From Sphingobacteriales bacterium JAD_PAG50586_3 (GTDB lineage Bacteria > Bacteroidota > Bacteroidia > CAMBQF01): a DNA stretch of 64,000 bases. The DNA lies in assembly GCA_023213195.1 (NCBI GenBank), contig CP096135.1, positions 1,506,616 through 1,570,615 of the forward strand. Reading direction: 5' to 3'. This document shows positions 60,401-64,000 of the stretch, piece by piece (positions within the stretch are counted from its first letter, which is position 1; the number at the start of each line of letters is the position of its first letter). The position numbers were made by a program, and so were the translations under genes. The notes beneath the pieces were generated by a model that was not told where the DNA came from, searched no databases, and was given only the letters and a program-made list of their open reading frames with translations.

Positions 60401-63400
60401 CTGCCGGTTCGGGGTGCTTAGCAGGTTCGTTATGGGCTAATTCATGTTGTAAAATAACTATAGTTCCGGCAGCAAATTTTGGTTCTTTACCTGTGTATAC
60501 GGAGAGTTTCTGTACATCGGGCGATCCTACCAATATTTCGTTTGAAACTGCACCAACAGGTGGCAATGGTATATTTAGCTACCAATGGTATTACAAAGCA
60601 GGTGTTAACGCATGCCCATCGGGTAGTTCTACTTCTGGTTGGATAATGATAAGTGGCGAAACAAGTGCTTCCTATAATCCAACTACTATATCGGCAAGCC
60701 GCACTTATGCCTGTTTTATTACAGCTAATGGTTGTACAGGAACATCGGGTTGGGCTAATAATTGCCGACAGATATTAATTAATGGCACAGTATCTTATGG
60801 AGCGTTAGCATCTGGCAATGAGTCTGTTTGTCCGGGTGGAGACCCTAATGCAATTAGTTTCTCTACACCTGTTTCAGGTGGTTCAGGTGTATATGCATAC
60901 CAATGGTATTATCAGGATGGTTTGGTTACATGTCCTTCAGGCACTTCTACTACAGGTTGGAGTTTAATTAGCGGTGCTACATCTGCTACATATAACCCAC
61001 CTACAGGCCTTGCAAATAACCGTACTTATGCCTGTTTTGTTAATGTTACGGCTTATCAAACATGCACAGCCAGCAGCGCCTGGGCAACAGGCTGCCGCCA
61101 AGGTAACAATATCATCAACAACTGTTTTTGGTACACTAATAAGTGGCGATGCATCATATTGCGCCACAGCCGATCCGCTAAACATAACATTCTCTACATT
61201 CCCATCAGGCGGTCCGGGGTTCTTTCTTATAAATGGTATTATCAGGATGCAATAGTTGCATGCCCCACAGGCACATCAACTGCAGGATGGACATTAATAC
61301 CGGGTGCTACCAATTCTAACCATAATCCCGCTGCAGGTTTAACAAACAGCCGCACATATGCTTGTTTTGTAACTTATGGAGGAGTGACAGGTTGTGCTGC
61401 TGATAGTTTGTGGGCTACATCGTGCCGCAAAATAACGGTTAACCCCGCAGCTGCTTTTGGCACACTTACATCTGCAAACCAAAGTTTCTGTTCAAGCGGC
61501 GACCCGGCAAACATTACCTTTACTACAATACCAAGTGGAGGTAGCGGAAGCTTTACTTACCAATGGTATTATCAAAACGGAATAATACCATGCCCTTCGG
61601 GTTCATCAACTACCGGGTGGACTATTATTAGTGGAGCTACAACATCGTCATACGATCCACCATCAGCATTAACCCAGTCAAGGACATATGCTTGTTTGGT
61701 AACAGGCACGTCAGGCGGAGGTTGCAGCGCATCTACAGGCTGGGCTACAAATTGTAGGCAGGTTACTATTAGTAATACGGTTGCATACGGTACACTTGCA
61801 GCTGGCAATGAGTCTATATGTTCTGGTGGAGACCCTGCGGCAATTTCATTTGCAACAATCCCATCTGGAGGCAGCGGCACGTATACCTATCAATGGTATT
61901 ATCAAAATGGTATTATAACATGCCCTTCGGGCTCATCAACTACCGGTTGGACCATTATTAGTGGCGCAACAACTGCTACTTATGATCCTCCATCGGGCGT
62001 TACACAAACACGTACTTATGCATGTTTGGTAACAGCAACTGCAGATGGTGGATGCACAGCATCTACCGCTTGGGCAACAGGCTGCCGGCAATTAACTATA
62101 TCGCCGGCTGCAACATTTGGTACACTTGCTTCAGGTAATCAATCGTTATGTTCCGGCGGCGACCCGGCTAACATAAGTTTTGCAACAGTTCCGTCAGGCG
62201 GTAGTAGTAGCTTTACCTATCAATGGTACTATCAAGATGGATTAATAACCTGCCCAACAGGAGGTTCAACAGCAGGCTGGACAATTATCAGTGGAGGAAC
62301 AACATCAAGTTATGATCCACCGTCGGGTCTGTCAATATCTCGTACCTATGCTTGTTTAGTAACAGCAACAGCAGGTGGAGGATGCACAGCTACAACAAAT
62401 TGGGCATCACAATGCCGTCAAGGTAACTATAACACAGGGTGCCACTTTTGGTACGTTGGTTTCAGGTAACGAATCATTATGTTCAGGCGGAGATCCTGTT
62501 GCTATAAGTTTTGCAACAATACCAAGCGGAGGTAGTGGCAACTTTACCTATCAGTGGTACTATCAAGATGGATTGATAACATGCCCTAGTGGTTCTTCAA
62601 CAACCGGTTGGACTATTATCAGCGGAGCAACAATATCATCTTATGATGCACCAATCGGATTGTCAACATCGCGTACCTATGCATGTTTAGTAACAGCAAC
62701 AGCAGGTGGAGGATGTACAGCTACAACAAATTGGGCATCACAATGCCGTCAAGGTAACTATAACACCGGGTGCCACTTTTGGTACCTTGGTTTCAGGTAA
62801 TGAATCGTTATGTTCAGGTGGCGACGCTACAGCAATAAGTTTTGCAACCTCCCTTCGGGTGGAAGTGGTAACTTTACTTACCAGTGGTATTATCAAGATG
62901 GATTGATAACCTGCCCAACAGGAAGTTCAACAACAGGTTGGACTATTATCAGCGGAGGAACAACATCAAGTTATGATCCACCATCGGGCTTAGTAGCAAA
63001 CCGTACCTACGCCTGTTTAGTAGCAGCAGCAGCAGGTAATAGTTGTGCGGCTTCTACAGGCTGGGCCGCGCAATGCCGCCAGGTAACAGTAACCACCAAC
63101 CCAACCATTAACTACGGAACACTAACCAGTGGCAACGAAAGTTTCTGTATTACAGGCGACCCAACTAATATAACATTTGCCACGGCGCCAAGTGGAGGTA
63201 CATTTACTTATCAATGGTACTATCAGGATGGATTGATAAGCTGCCCAACAGGGTCAGCAATTACAGGTTGGACAATCATAGTAGGAGCAACATCTTCAAG
63301 CTATGATGCACCAATTGGTTTGTCAACTTCTCGCACTTATGCTTGTATGGTAACGGTAACAGGAGCTTGCGTATCGGGTAGTGCATGGGCAACCAATTGC

Positions 63401-64000
63401 CGTCAAGGTAACTATTACTCCTGCCGCAACATTTGGCACACTTACTAATGCTAACGAAAGTTTCTGTGCAACGGGAGACCCTTCTGCAATAACTTTTGCA
63501 ACAATACCATCAGGCGGTAGTGGTAACTATACATATCAATGGTATTACCAAAATGGATTGATTACCTGCCCAGCAGGTTCATCAACTACCGGTTGGACTA
63601 TTATAAGCGGTGCCACAACAGTATCGTACGATCCTCCATCGGGCTTATCACAATCGCGGACTTTTGCATGTTTAGTAACTGCAACAGCAGGTAATGGATG
63701 TGTAGCTTCTACAGGTTGGGCAACACAATGCCGCCAGATAACTATTGGTGCAGGTGTATTATTTGGTACACTAACAAACGCTAACGAAAGTATATGTTCA
63801 GGAGGCGATCCTACTACTATTACTTTTGCAACAATACCAAGCGGAGGTAGCGGCATTTACACTTACCAATGGTACTATCAGGACGGATTAATTACTTGTC
63901 CTACAGGTCCATCAACTATAGGCTGGACAATCATTAGTGGGGCTACTACTGGTAGTTATGATCCGCCTAGTGGTTTAATAGGAAACCGCACTTATGCATG
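48440..64000 (+). CDS. Giant Cys-rich Ig-like repeat protein, 3-prime end beyond the window (many frameshifts and two in-frame stops)
   Basis: About 5,185 codons in the window. The ATG at 48440 gives a signal peptide ending in TLSAQ (about residue 20). Then come 47 repeats of about 107-111 aa, recognisable by the YQWYY or YKWYY strand, with the pattern FGTLxxGNESxC, GDPxxISF, PSGGSGxFTYQWYYQDG, CPxGSSTTGWTIISGAT, YDPPxGL, SRTYACxVT, GC, WAxxCRQVTI. Four to five Cys per repeat and a W/Y-C core suggest an Ig-like fold. Lesions: insertions near 48970, 53887, 55400, 56804, 57192, 61101, 62421, 62752 and 63406; deletions near 53041, 56753, 59430, 61213 and 62850; TGA at 50955 and TAG at 54360. Cognate repeats resume after each, and the frame arithmetic closes. 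Probably a long surface adhesin or filament; any sorting domain lies beyond 64000. Confidence 0.8.

Noticed and set aside
48600..64000. CRISPR or satellite array
   Set aside because: The period of about 330 bp is in frame, encodes a conserved protein unit and has no spacer structure.

Overview
The window looks like a chromosomal segment of a low-GC member of the Bacteroidota, probably of the Chitinophagales/Sphingobacteriales type. The evidence is AT-rich intergenic DNA, signal peptides ending in AQ, LamG/HYR, SprB-like and Ig-like surface proteins, two-part RHS/YD-repeat proteins of the Bacteroidota type, an OmpH/Skp chaperone, and one clear TTG-N20-TAnnTTTG promoter.

Layout. 3-3440: a secreted LamG/HYR protein and a DUF2233 (phosphodiester glycosidase-like) protein. 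3517-6725: one large GHKL-ATPase plus NO VEIN/DUF3883 protein, a defence-like architecture. 7108-13969: a small secreted protein and a giant beta-strand repeat protein. 14137-41666: a tightly packed operon-like run of about 27.5 kb. It holds a paralogue of the giant repeat protein, an outer-membrane barrel-like protein with a coiled coil, a secreted protein sharing its N-terminal domain, an OmpH/Skp chaperone, a lipoprotein, RHS part A (about 2,190 aa), a small secreted protein, RHS part B (about 3,270 aa) ending in a zinc-metalloprotease tip, and a small secreted candidate immunity protein. 42198-44390 (minus strand): a secreted TPR protein behind a second, start-less RHS C-terminal tip. 44391-46078: a gene-free stretch full of palindromic elements and 200-bp tandem repeats. 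46079-48175 (minus): an OmpA-family protein and a tyrosine recombinase. 48440-64000: a single reading frame of about 5,185 codons with 47 Cys-rich Ig-like repeats, running off the window.

How the parts may work together. The two RHS tips face each other and are bounded by a 75-bp inverted repeat of RHS core sequence (40207-40281 against 44317-44390). Inversion of this 4.2-kb segment would replace the metalloprotease tip and its putative immunity gene with the alternative tip and the TPR gene. A tyrosine recombinase lies 2.7 kb beyond the repeat. The neighbouring operon appears to carry its own envelope chaperone, barrel and surface repeat proteins, so I read 14137-44390 as a candidate surface-displayed toxin module with a switchable tip.

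Sequence quality matters here. Almost every long gene is broken by single-base deletions, mostly in homopolymers, with cognate reading on both sides. All four in-frame stops and several insertions fall on CCWGG sites. I read these as long-read consensus errors (possibly at a modified CCWGG motif) rather than real decay, and I give reconstructed gene spans with each lesion listed.
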